Virus record (IMG/VR): IMGVR_UViG_3300028377_000063
Location: 1-21,889 of that record
Reading direction: 5' to 3' (one strand)
DNA from: a virus
Length of the DNA: 21,889 nt
Shown: positions 7,286 to 14,271 of the stretch, one piece after another
Layout: every line of letters begins with the position of its first letter
Numbering within the stretch: position 1 is the stretch's first letter
The notes under the pieces: model-generated
Databases searched by the model: none
What the model was told of the DNA's origin: nothing
The model's input: only the letters and a program-made list of their open reading frames with translations
Program-made: the position numbers and the translations under genes

Positions 7286-9050
7286 TTACAACTGTAATTC
7301 TTGAGGTTAATGATTCTAGGTCAAAGAAGAATGCATATTGAAAATCCTCTAATGAAATATTTTGCGAACTACTGACGTAAGATGTCTCGTAAACAACATC
7401 CCACATATATAAATTAAGTCCAGTTTTTTCAACATTCCCATTAATTGTTGACATTCTGCCAACACCTTTAATATTCAATATAGAGTTTGTGATGACTTGT
7501 AAATCAATAGTTTGCCCAAGCTCAAAATTTGATGGTAGGAAATAGGTTTTAAAAATATCTTTAATTGAATCTTTAATATTCTTAATATCAACACTAGAGC
7601 TTGTAGTATAAATTCTTAATTTCGATTCATCAATATGTGAAAACTCTGGATTGGCATTCGACACGCCAATGTCCACACCCATATATACTGGATCTTGAAT
7701 GATAATGTCTAATGAAATTTCTTTCTTTGTATCCATTGAATCAATAATTAATCTTTTTTGCTCTGTATTCAAATAATTTAAACGTTTAAGTGTGGAATAT
7801 TGTTGCTCAACACGAGGGACTGCATAGATATATACGTTGTTAAAGTTACAAGGCGTTGAGAATGCGTATTGATTAGTTAATACTCGACCGTCCTCAAAAG
7901 GATATACAACCCCAATCTTACTTAAATATGCTATATGCGAGCTAAGAAAATCTCTGTTGTTTACAACCTTAACGCTACTAATAAAGCTACTGTAATTATT
8001 TTTAACAAACGATGTAAAGTCATTCTTACTAATCAAACGATTTTGACTTTGGAAGAAAATGGATGCATTTTCACGAATACTATCAACATCCTCTCGATCT
8101 GATGACTGCGTTGATGGCAATTCATTTGAAAAAGACACACCAGAAACATCTCCTGAAGTGATATAGTTGACGTTACTGATGCTACTGCGTATAGTCTCCA
8201 TGCGTGGTGATGAATATAGGGTGATGTTTCCAGTTAAGAAATTCTCCGTAACCTCACCCTCTTTACTTTGACTATTAAGATAAAAAATACTGATTAAGTC
8301 ACCACTAGCTAAAGACGCCCCATTAATACTATCACCGAACACAATATCATAATTATCATTTTCATTTAGACGAATTGAGAATTTATTTTCATCAAATGAT
8401 GCAAAATATAAATCTTCAATTTTTTCCCACTGTGACCAAACGCCATTTCTACGGACATATACATTAATTGTATTGCTATCGATATATTTATTTTTAGTAG
8501 ATAATTCGATAGTTTCGCCAGCTTCACCAACTGCTGTATAATCCGACAACTGTTCATATTTACCATTGTAAAGAATATATGAATCAGAAAAGTCCACTAA
8601 TTTCTCTTCTTCTCCTCCAGATGTTTCTTTAATAAAAATAGCGTCTTTAATAAATGAATATGAAATACCATTAATATTAAAAAATGAGTAACGTGGGATA
8701 CTGTATGTTCCAGCATCAAGAGTGGATGTGGATGTAAACCCCACAGTGGAAGCAACAAAACCAGTTGGTTTATAACCGATTAACTTAACAATTCTGTTAA
8801 TGTTCTCGTATAATTGTGCATCGGAAAATAATGACTCTTTAGATGTTTGGTTCAAATAAAACAGCATTGTGTTATTTGAATAAGCAATAATATCTAAGAG
8901 GTTGTTGAGATTACTGCCCACAAAATTTTGGTCAGTAAACCATGCATTTTGACTCAACTTCTCGATCATATAATCTTTGAATGATGTTGCATCAAAGTTT
9001 AAATATGCATCAGTGGGTAGGTTGTAGTTGATTAGATTCTCAGTTGCCAT
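7278..9050 (-). CDS. gp6: Baseplate wedge protein gp6-like, 590 aa
   Basis: In T4, gp6 dimers form the ring that holds the wedges together around the hub. The protein has the size of the family (T4 gp6 is 660 residues), follows gp25 directly as in related phages, and shows the gp6/J-like opening: FKDYMIEKLSQNAWFTDQNF, then SNLNNLLDIIAYSNNTMLFYLNQTSKESLF (about residues 24-76). That is the 'S-N-x-x-x-L-L-D-x-x-A-Y' helix common to gp6-type baseplate proteins. A middle region has IFYLNSQSKEGEV. Further on, REDVDSIRENASIFFQSQNRLISKNDF (about 317-343) matches the 'R-E-N-A-x-x-F-x-x-Q-x-R-x-x-T-x-x-D-(F/Y)' element of the family. It has a late promoter 5 bases before the ATG. No internal breaks. 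Confidence 0.85.
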   Translation of the reverse strand: MATENLINYNLPTDAYLNFDATSFKDYMIEKLSQNAWFTDQNFVGSNLNNLLDIIAYSNNTMLFYLNQTSKESLFSDAQLYENINRIVKLIGYKPTGFVASTVGFTSTSTLDAGTYSIPRYSFFNINGISYSFIKDAIFIKETSGGEEEKLVDFSDSYILYNGKYEQLSDYTAVGEAGETIELSTKNKYIDSNTINVYVRRNGVWSQWEKIEDLYFASFDENKFSIRLNENDNYDIVFGDSINGASLASGDLISIFYLNSQSKEGEVTENFLTGNITLYSSPRMETIRSSISNVNYITSGDVSGVSFSNELPSTQSSDREDVDSIRENASIFFQSQNRLISKNDFTSFVKNNYSSFISSVKVVNNRDFLSSHIAYLSKIGVVYPFEDGRVLTNQYAFSTPCNFNNVYIYAVPRVEQQYSTLKRLNYLNTEQKRLIIDSMDTKKEISLDIIIQDPVYMGVDIGVSNANPEFSHIDESKLRIYTTSSSVDIKNIKDSIKDIFKTYFLPSNFELGQTIDLQVITNSILNIKGVGRMSTINGNVEKTGLNLYMWDVVYETSYVSSSQNISLEDFQYAFFFDLESLTSRITVVNG

Positions 9051-9055
9051 ATAAT

Positions 9056-9063
9056 TATTTAGT
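9056..9063 (-). promoter_or_regulatory. T4-type late promoter (ACTAAATA)
   Basis: The minus-strand ACTAAATA is followed by ATTAT and the ATG of gp6. It is the most divergent octamer of the set, but the TAAATA core, the downstream ATT and the 5-base spacing are kept. Confidence 0.6.
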
Positions 9064-9071
9064 CAGTCAGG

Positions 9072-9536
9072 TTAAATTGTAAAGCCATTTTCTGTGAAGA
9101 TCGCACCGTAGTTAAAATTCTTCCCCAATGATGGTAAATTAACCGATAAAGAAATATTATATTTATTATTTTCGGCATCTACATCAATGTTCAAAAAATT
9201 AACCGTAACGCGAGTTTCATACTTTTCAATACCTTGAGCAATACGCCTTGCAATTGATCTAGCAGAAAACTCGTTTACATTCTCAAATAGAAACTGATGA
9301 AAATCAAGTCCATATTCTGGATTTAATATTCTTTGTTTTGGTCTTGTTGAAAATAAATTCCTCAACGAATTACCTATAGCTTGCTCATCAAAGTCTGTAT
9401 CTATATCTGAATTGCCAGATTTCCGTATAGAATTGCTTTCACCAAGTGGAATAAATTCTTTTTGAAGATCAAGGCTCAAATCTGAATATGTATACTCAGT
9501 TGAAGTAGGTTTTTCGAATGTAATTTGTAAGGCCAT
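9072..9536 (-). CDS. gp25: Baseplate wedge protein, gp25/GPW family, 154 aa
   Basis: Gp25 is a small wedge subunit that contacts gp6 and gp53 at the sheath-initiating end of the baseplate. The family core is clear: DEQAIGNSLRNLFSTRPKQR (residues 50-69), then ILNPEYGLDFHQFLFE (70-85), the 'R-x-x-x-P-x-Y-G' signature that ends in LFE, then ARSIARRIAQGIEKYETRV and two final strands. T4 gp25 is 132 residues; here there is a longer N-terminal strand region. The stop is 22 bases before gp6, and the late promoter of gp6 lies in that gap. The gene has its own late promoter upstream. Confidence 0.92.
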   Translation of the reverse strand: MALQITFEKPTSTEYTYSDLSLDLQKEFIPLGESNSIRKSGNSDIDTDFDEQAIGNSLRNLFSTRPKQRILNPEYGLDFHQFLFENVNEFSARSIARRIAQGIEKYETRVTVNFLNIDVDAENNKYNISLSVNLPSLGKNFNYGAIFTENGFTI

Positions 9537-9546
9537 TTCTTTTAAT

Positions 9547-9554
9547 TATTTATG
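9547..9554 (-). promoter_or_regulatory. T4-type late promoter (CATAAATA) for gp25
   Basis: The minus-strand CATAAATA lies 10 bases upstream of the gp25 ATG at 9536 and is followed by ATTAAAAGAA. It faces away from the late promoter at 9588-9595, 33 bases away. Confidence 0.68.
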
Positions 9555-9587
9555 GGAGGATATTGATATTGAAATAACCCACAGTTT

Positions 9588-9595
9588 TATAAATA
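9588..9595 (+). promoter_or_regulatory. T4-type late promoter (TATAAATA), plus strand
   Basis: An exact TATAAATA is followed by ATTAAAAGGCTTAACT and the ATG at 9612. The 16-base spacing is longer than at most sites and contains AAAAGG, a plausible weak ribosome-binding site 7 bases before the ATG. Confidence 0.72.
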
Positions 9596-9611
9596 ATTAA
9601 AAGGCTTAACT

Positions 9612-10157
9612 ATGAAATTTAACAAACAATATTCAAAATACGCAAAACTTTATCTTGAAAATGTAAACAACTTCCCCGATCAAGGTGATCAAGTTGTTTT
9701 TAAAAAGGGTTGGGAAAAAGATGAATACGCTCAGAGTATCGTAAACACCAGCACTGGTGAACGCATTCGTGCCATGATTGATCAAGGCACAGACCCTCTT
9801 ATTATCACTGGTATTCAATATAAAAGACCTACTTCATATGGTTCGTTTGGGTCACAAGAACAAAACCACATCCATAATGAGACAGAAATTTATGCTACAG
9901 TGTCGCAACAATACGCCCTTGGGTTGTATAACGCAATTGTTGTATGTCCCGTATCTATGCTACAACGTGTTGAAAATGGCACAAACCTCCCACCACTTTC
10001 GGATAATCAAGTTAAGGAATATCGTCAAACAACTGGCGAACACCCAAATTTGAACAATAGTCCAAATAGTCCTTTGCCTCAAACTAATGCTGCGCTAAAG
10101 GATCACGGATTTAAAAATAACTCTCAGTTGCTTCCAACAAAGCATAAGAAGTTCTAG
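9612..10157 (+). CDS. Hypothetical protein, 181 aa, plus-strand late gene
   Basis: Not recognised with confidence. The N terminus (KFNKQYSKYAKLYLENV) is a basic amphipathic helix. It is followed by GDQVVFKKGW (residues 25-34), which looks like a KOW/SH3-type strand pair. After a helical region come strands around EIYATVSQQYALGLYNAIVVCPVSML, and then VENGTNLPPL. The last 45 residues are Asn/Pro/Ser-rich and low in structure, with a basic end. It is the only coding region on this strand between the wedge block and the clamp-loader block. It has a late promoter and its own terminator, so it is probably a monocistronic late gene and perhaps a virion or assembly protein; that role is inference. 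Confidence 0.8.
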   Translation: MKFNKQYSKYAKLYLENVNNFPDQGDQVVFKKGWEKDEYAQSIVNTSTGERIRAMIDQGTDPLIITGIQYKRPTSYGSFGSQEQNHIHNETEIYATVSQQYALGLYNAIVVCPVSMLQRVENGTNLPPLSDNQVKEYRQTTGEHPNLNNSPNSPLPQTNAALKDHGFKNNSQLLPTKHKKF

Positions 10158-10171
10158 TCAACATATCTTAA

Positions 10172-10201
10172 AAAACCCCCGATTAATTAATCGGGGGTTT
10201 T
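10172..10201. terminator. Bidirectional rho-independent terminator
   Basis: This is a perfect 30-base palindrome: AAAACCCCCGATT, a short AATT centre, and AATCGGGGGTTTT. The C5/G5 stem is flanked by A and T runs on both sides, so it can stop transcription of the plus-strand 181-residue gene (stop at 10157) and of the minus-strand clamp-loader transcript arriving from the right. Confidence 0.92.
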
Positions 10202-10214
10202 GATTTAATATTGT

Positions 10215-10434
10215 TTAATTGAGTTCACGTAGTTTATTATCTGCCTCTTCACGCTTATCCTCTGCCCGATCTCGCTCTAAATAATATTCTGACGACTCTA
10301 CAATGCCTCTCACTTGAATCGCATTCAAAAATCGCGAATATAATTCAATATATTCGAGTTTCGTTTGAGTTTCCTCACTGCATTTGATCTTATCTAATAG
10401 ATCTGTTAGTATTTCTGTTTCTAATGTTTTCCAT
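10215..10434 (-). pseudogene. Frame-disrupted small ORF after gp44 (would be 72 aa)
   Basis: Downstream of gp44 a minus-strand frame stays open for about 70 codons to TAA at 10217-10215 but contains no ATG, GTG or TTG near its beginning. Its translation is protein-like: KTLETEILTDLLDKIK, then a charged amphipathic helix ending ADNKLRELN. The only nearby ATG (10434-10432) is out of frame by one base; read as is, it gives just 14 codons. Removing one G from the ATGG at that point would give M-K-T-L-E-T-E and a clean 72-residue helical protein. This could be a real frameshift mutation, a sequence or assembly error, recoding, or a non-standard start (an ATA sits a few bases after AGGGAG at the gp44 end). 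T4 carries gp62 at this position, but no gp62 likeness is seen here. Function unknown. Confidence 0.5.
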
Positions 10435-10460
10435 TGTTTTATTGTTTTATTGTTTATTGT
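10433..10460. repeat. Short tandem repeat (8-bp unit) at the gp44 stop
   Basis: On the plus strand ATTGTTTT occurs twice in tandem (10433-10448), followed by ATTGTTT and ATTGT. The gp44 stop codon (10456-10454) falls within the repeat and the out-of-frame ATG of the following small ORF lies at its other end. Confidence 0.75.
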
Positions 10461-11380
10461 AACTCCCTGATTCTTAAAATTGCTGTAAACATATTAATTT
10501 CAGCATCTGGTTTTGTTGGATGATCACCAATTGCATCTCCCAATACTATTAATATTTTAGACTTTCTATCATTATCAATATCTGACTCACATACAAACTG
10601 AAATAATTTGTTACCCAATGTGAAATAATCATTATTAAATTGAGATTCGCTCTCAATAATTAATTTATGTAATTCGTGTATAGATAATGTATAGATTTTA
10701 TCCCATAGCTCAATAACAAATGATTCACTGAGAGTCACTGCGTCTGTAACGTCTATAACACCGTCTATAACACGCGATTGAAGATCATTAAGGCACTCCC
10801 TAATGTCTGGGAAAAAACCCTGTATAAACGGCACTACAGACTTGTCAAAGGTTATACCTTCATCCTTTAAAATTGTAAGGATGTGTTTTGCGTATTCTTT
10901 GGTGGTATAGCTCATGTCAAACGCCACACACCTACTTTTAACTGCACCAGTGATTTTATGACTATGGTTGGTTGTTAAAATAAAAATAACATGGCCAACA
11001 TTTTCCTCCATGATATTATTCAACATTTCTTGCGCTTGAAATGACAGCCCACCCGCTTCGTCAAGGATAACAATCTTCTTCTTACCATCAAATGATCCCG
11101 TCTCAACATATCGAGTTATATTTGTGCGTATATCCTCAATGCTAGTTTTATCACTAGCATTAACATACATGTATTCACAATCAAGGATATCATTAGGAAC
11201 CATCTTTGCCAATGATGTTTTCCCAATACCATATGAGCCAATCAGCAAAATATGCTGGGTTATTTCACCAGTGGCTTTCATGTTGGTGAAATAAGAGTTC
11301 ACACGATCTGACGTAATCAAATCATCAATTGTTTGTGGGCGATATTTTTCAGCCCAATTATCTTTGATTGTTTTACTCAT
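10454..11380 (-). CDS. gp44: Sliding-clamp loader ATPase, gp44-like, 308 aa
   Basis: This AAA+ ATPase subunit opens the gp45 sliding clamp and loads it on primer-template junctions; T4 gp44 is 319 residues. Seen: WAEKYRPQTIDDLI (residues 9-22), the usual clamp-loader opening; Walker A GSYGIGKT (48-55); Walker B IVILDEAG (103-110) with D107 and E108; sensor 1 ILTTNHS (134-140); and the SRC motif (149-151) with the trans-acting arginine finger. A helical collar domain follows. The ATG overlaps the dut stop (TAATG), so translation is probably coupled. The partner subunit is not beside it; a gp62-like gene lies at 3456-3863. Transcription probably comes from the dut promoter and ends at the palindrome at 10172. 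Confidence 0.94.
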   Translation of the reverse strand: MSKTIKDNWAEKYRPQTIDDLITSDRVNSYFTNMKATGEITQHILLIGSYGIGKTSLAKMVPNDILDCEYMYVNASDKTSIEDIRTNITRYVETGSFDGKKKIVILDEAGGLSFQAQEMLNNIMEENVGHVIFILTTNHSHKITGAVKSRCVAFDMSYTTKEYAKHILTILKDEGITFDKSVVPFIQGFFPDIRECLNDLQSRVIDGVIDVTDAVTLSESFVIELWDKIYTLSIHELHKLIIESESQFNNDYFTLGNKLFQFVCESDIDNDRKSKILIVLGDAIGDHPTKPDAEINMFTAILRIRELQ

Positions 11381-11913
11381 TATTTCCCTGTGCTCCCAAA
11401 TCCACCTTCACCGCGTTCACTTGGTGTTAATTCTTCGACTTCAATCCATTTTACATCGCGAACATAATCTGGAACAAGTTGGCAAATCTTATCGCCATAT
11501 TGGTATATTCTATCCATATTAATCAATACAGAAACTCCACCAACCCCCATCTGTGATTGCATGACCACAATATCCTCTGGTTGGATAATATATGCAAATC
11601 GCACAAGAATATTACCGCGATAACCATTATCTACAGTTGATGGCGTATTTCTAAGTGCTAAATTATATTTAGAGATACTTGATCGAGGGCGAAGTTCAAA
11701 TTGAAGAGGTATTAGTTTATTCATTGGTTCAATCCCTAAATTAGTTTCATATTCAATATAGTCAATGCGTCTCCACAAACCTGTAGACGTTTGTTCACCA
11801 ATAATCTTTGGATTAGATGCCGCAAATAAATCAAATCCCGCATCGTCCCAATGCTTCTTTTCGGGAACTTTAGCGTCTTTACCTAACTTATAAAATATAT
11901 TAATTTTCTCCAT
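11380..11913 (-). CDS. dut: dUTPase (dUTP diphosphatase), 177 aa
   Basis: It converts dUTP to dUMP and pyrophosphate, limiting uracil in phage DNA and feeding dTMP synthesis. All five motifs of the trimeric family are visible: motif 1 DAGFDLFA (24-31), motif 2 RPRSSIS (75-81), motif 3 NTPSTVDNGYRG (89-100) with catalytic-type D95 and Y98, motif 4 GDKICQLV (140-147), and motif 5 RGEGGFGSTGK (167-177), the C-terminal lid. At 177 residues it is longer than the usual 150 or so because of an insert at about 36-58 and another at about 118-135. It is the first gene of a dut-gp44 operon with a TAATG junction. A sigma-70-like promoter places the transcription start at the ATG. Confidence 0.96.
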   Translation of the reverse strand: MEKINIFYKLGKDAKVPEKKHWDDAGFDLFAASNPKIIGEQTSTGLWRRIDYIEYETNLGIEPMNKLIPLQFELRPRSSISKYNLALRNTPSTVDNGYRGNILVRFAYIIQPEDIVVMQSQMGVGGVSVLINMDRIYQYGDKICQLVPDYVRDVKWIEVEELTPSERGEGGFGSTGK

Positions 11914-11919
11914 TCACAC

Positions 11920-11948
11920 AATATATCATAGGTTTACTTGCAAATCAA
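11920..11948 (-). promoter_or_regulatory. sigma-70-like promoter for dut-gp44
   Basis: The minus strand reads TTGATT (11948-11943), a 17-base spacer, then TATATT (11925-11920). Counting seven bases on puts the start at about 11913, the A of the dut ATG, so the message would be leaderless. The -35 box is imperfect, hence moderate confidence. It lies back to back with the late promoter at 11958-11965. Confidence 0.5.
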
Positions 11949-11957
11949 GCCTTTTAT

Positions 11958-11965
11958 TATAAATA
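11958..11965 (+). promoter_or_regulatory. T4-type late promoter (TATAAATA), plus strand
   Basis: An exact TATAAATA is followed by TTTTTAT and the ATG at 11973, a spacing of 7 bases. It drives the gp16-like gene. Confidence 0.72.
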
Positions 11966-11972
11966 TTTTTAT

Positions 11973-12458
11973 ATGACTGATTTTGAAGACGAATTTAATG
12001 AGATTGCAAAGGGATTAGCGGAGGAACTGCAAAGTAATCCACCAAACCAAAGGAATTTTAACCCCCCAATGGAAGAAATTGCCGTTCGGGACTTAAATAG
12101 TGATACTACTATTGAGGAATATATTAACGCATCGGCTCAAAAAAGCAATGAAACTCTCAATCAGGTATTGGCTCGCCTAGCACCTGATGTTGGCGATGAC
12201 CCAGAGCGAATTGATGCATTCGCAAAATTAATTAAAAGTAATACCGAAATTCTTAAAATTTTTAACGATCAGCTTATTAACAATAGGAACAACCAAACTA
12301 AAATAGTTATTGCAAAGATGAAACATGATGGCTCAATGAAAGATGTCATTGAAAATGAGGAGAGTGTAGTATCATCTAGAGATGATATGTTCCGTCATTT
12401 AATCAAAAATGCAAAAATTACTGAATTTGAGGAAGGGGAAGGGCAAGAGTTAACCTAA
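11973..12458 (+). CDS. Probable small terminase subunit, gp16-like, 161 aa
   Basis: T4 gp16 (164 residues) recognises concatemeric DNA and stimulates the large terminase gp17. Length, a very acidic N terminus (FEDEFNEIAKGLAEELQ) and the central helical region fit. DDPERIDAFAKLIKSNTEIL (residues 75-94) followed by KIFNDQLIN parallels the gp16 segment in which a 'D-S-P-R' turn leads into paired helices ending in E-I-L-K. The C terminus is again acidic. It stands alone on the plus strand, with its own late promoter. Its TAA directly abuts the stop of the convergent hub gene. Gp17 is not in the window, although gp16 and gp17 usually adjoin, which lowers confidence. The alternative is another small acidic helical assembly factor. 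Confidence 0.52.
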   Translation: MTDFEDEFNEIAKGLAEELQSNPPNQRNFNPPMEEIAVRDLNSDTTIEEYINASAQKSNETLNQVLARLAPDVGDDPERIDAFAKLIKSNTEILKIFNDQLINNRNNQTKIVIAKMKHDGSMKDVIENEESVVSSRDDMFRHLIKNAKITEFEEGEGQELT

Positions 12459-13919
12459 TCATTCCAACTTATTCAATTTGACCCCGACTATACTGTTTGT
12501 ATAGGATTCACCAATAAAACTATGTTGGACACTCATACAAAACCATTGTCCTTGTAGTTTGTTTTCATACTCACTTGGAACATAATCATTCTCCCTTTGA
12601 ATACTAAAAAATGTTCCTGCCTGTCTATGAGTCATCCCAATCGTAGTAAACTCTAATGCGAGATTGAGTGAATACGCAGATTGTAATACCTTATTTCTAG
12701 ATAAAAATTCTAATGTATTTTCCGCTTTGTGAAGTGACCCGTATGTATGTGCAACATTTCTATTTTGTAATCTATATGTGTCTGTTTTAAATATAGTTGA
12801 ATTTTTAAATAGTGGTTTATTTAATTTCGTGGCATAATTATCAGTAAAGTAAGTTTGTGTATCTGCTAAATCATAATGTTCAATTCTAAATTTCCCATCA
12901 TTAAAATCATATGAGTGAGCAATCGTGGTCTTAATAGACTCAGATGCGTCATAGTTAGAAATTTCCACCATCCTATAATCTTCAAGCTTCGATAGATCAC
13001 CAAAGAACATATTATTATTTATCCCATAATTTGTTGGAACACGCCTAGATTTTGGGATTGTTGCAGTAGAGCCGCCCTCTGCAATAATAAATGTCTCAGA
13101 TTGTAATTCACCCGATTTGGTTTTATCAGTCTGATTTAATGCCTTACTAACAATATCAGAAAACCTATTAAGCTTCCATATATCTCTGAATCTACTCTTC
13201 TGTAAAATACAAAAATCACTGTCTATTGCACTCTGATGTGAATTATACAAATATAATAAATCGTCGTAATATGTTTGACTAATCGGCGATGTATAGAAAA
13301 TATCATTCTTACCATCGTCCCAATCGGGGTCTATCTCAGCATCTGTCAACGCCTCTTTAATCATAGACTTTAAAGCAAATCCCGTTTTGACCATATTGTC
13401 TTCATTGTCTCGTAGATATGGTTTGATTGTTGAGGTTACATATTTTGATGTTGAAAAATTACTAGTCTTTCTCAACATGATATCTTTATCGCGTTCATGA
13501 AGAAATAAACGCTTAAATTTCTTTTCTGGGTCATCTGATGGAATATCTTCCATATCAACAATTGCAAATGTGTATTGTAATGTCCACACTTCATCATTTA
13601 TATCGCCCTCATTTTGCCCTGCATAAAGTATAGGTGTCAACTTAACAAATATATAGTCGGTATCATATAGATTAAAATCAAATGATGCCTCAGTGATTCT
13701 TCCATCAGATGTCTTAAACCCCCTCTGTAATGCATTCAATGAGTTATCAATAACCATCTCTGCATCTACAAATGGCTCAAATACATTATCCGAAATACTC
13801 AACATTCTAACAGAACTTTGCGATAATGGAACGAAGTCATTATTATTGTTCGCAAGTATGATATCGAACATATATTCAATATCGTTGATTTTAGCAATAT
13901 TGGTTTTATTTTTATTCAT
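12459..13919 (-). CDS. Baseplate hub protein, gp27-like, 486 aa
   Basis: Gp27 trimers form the central hub ring under the tail tube and hold the cell-puncturing device. Supporting features: the N-terminal beta region (residues about 14-120) with paired strands ending in DYIFVKLTP, a long mixed middle, and a C-terminal end reading RQAGTFFSIQREND and then LQGQWFCMSVQHSF (about 452-465). That is the gp27/late-control-D style 'G-x-(Y/W)-x-V-x-x-V-x-H-x-F' strand pair followed by a Y-x-x-x-(I/L) strand. It ends the gp54-gp26-gp29-gp48-gp53 run and overlaps gp53 by 8 bases. No own late promoter is convincing. No lysozyme or needle domain is fused to it. Confidence is moderate because gp27 proteins diverge greatly. 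Confidence 0.65.
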   Translation of the reverse strand: MNKNKTNIAKINDIEYMFDIILANNNNDFVPLSQSSVRMLSISDNVFEPFVDAEMVIDNSLNALQRGFKTSDGRITEASFDFNLYDTDYIFVKLTPILYAGQNEGDINDEVWTLQYTFAIVDMEDIPSDDPEKKFKRLFLHERDKDIMLRKTSNFSTSKYVTSTIKPYLRDNEDNMVKTGFALKSMIKEALTDAEIDPDWDDGKNDIFYTSPISQTYYDDLLYLYNSHQSAIDSDFCILQKSRFRDIWKLNRFSDIVSKALNQTDKTKSGELQSETFIIAEGGSTATIPKSRRVPTNYGINNNMFFGDLSKLEDYRMVEISNYDASESIKTTIAHSYDFNDGKFRIEHYDLADTQTYFTDNYATKLNKPLFKNSTIFKTDTYRLQNRNVAHTYGSLHKAENTLEFLSRNKVLQSAYSLNLALEFTTIGMTHRQAGTFFSIQRENDYVPSEYENKLQGQWFCMSVQHSFIGESYTNSIVGVKLNKLE

Positions 13920-14271
13920 TTATTCTGGTCCGAATTTTGTCAATCACTAGGCGAACGTATTCTGGTTTCAAAACCTTTAGTTCTGTTCCTGTTTCTGGAA
14001 ATTGAATTGGGTTAATTATACCATTAATTAAACAAATTAACCACCATAAATCAATAGTATTATAATTTTCATATGAAATAATAGTCCATGCAGTAGGTCT
14101 ATTGACAGTATAAATATTATAAAACTCTGGCTCTAAGTCGGTATCAATATCAAGATTATTGCTTAAATTATATATATAATAATTATCAATATCATATACT
14201 TTAAATACATTTTCATATTTAAATTCATCGAGCTTTGGTAAACCGCTTATATTATTTTGATAATCAGTCAT
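13912..14271 (-). CDS. Baseplate wedge protein, gp53-like, 119 aa
   Basis: Gp53 is a small wedge subunit with a LysM-like fold that helps wedges associate. The middle carries PTAWTIISYENYNTIDLWWL followed by ICLINGIINPIQFPETGTELKV. That is the pattern 'W-x-I-x-x-x-x-Y-x-x-x-x-x-W-W-L-I-x-x-x-N-x-I-x-x-P-x-x-x-x-x-G-x-x-L-x-(I/V)' seen in gp53 and other LysM-like baseplate proteins. T4 gp53 is 196 residues, so this is a short form. It starts in a TAATG overlap with the gp48-like gene and ends inside the hub gene start, so all three are likely to be co-translated. Confidence 0.68.
   Translation of the reverse strand: MTDYQNNISGLPKLDEFKYENVFKVYDIDNYYIYNLSNNLDIDTDLEPEFYNIYTVNRPTAWTIISYENYNTIDLWWLICLINGIINPIQFPETGTELKVLKPEYVRLVIDKIRTRINE

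Noticed and set aside
10202-10453. tRNA or small RNA gene in the gap after gp44
   Set aside because: No cloverleaf or stable fold beyond the terminator palindrome was seen; the region is better explained by the frame-disrupted ORF.
13912-13930. AATAAATG before the hub gene as a late promoter
   Set aside because: The octamer differs at a core position and overlaps the start codon region itself; the hub gene is explained by coupling to the gp53-like gene.
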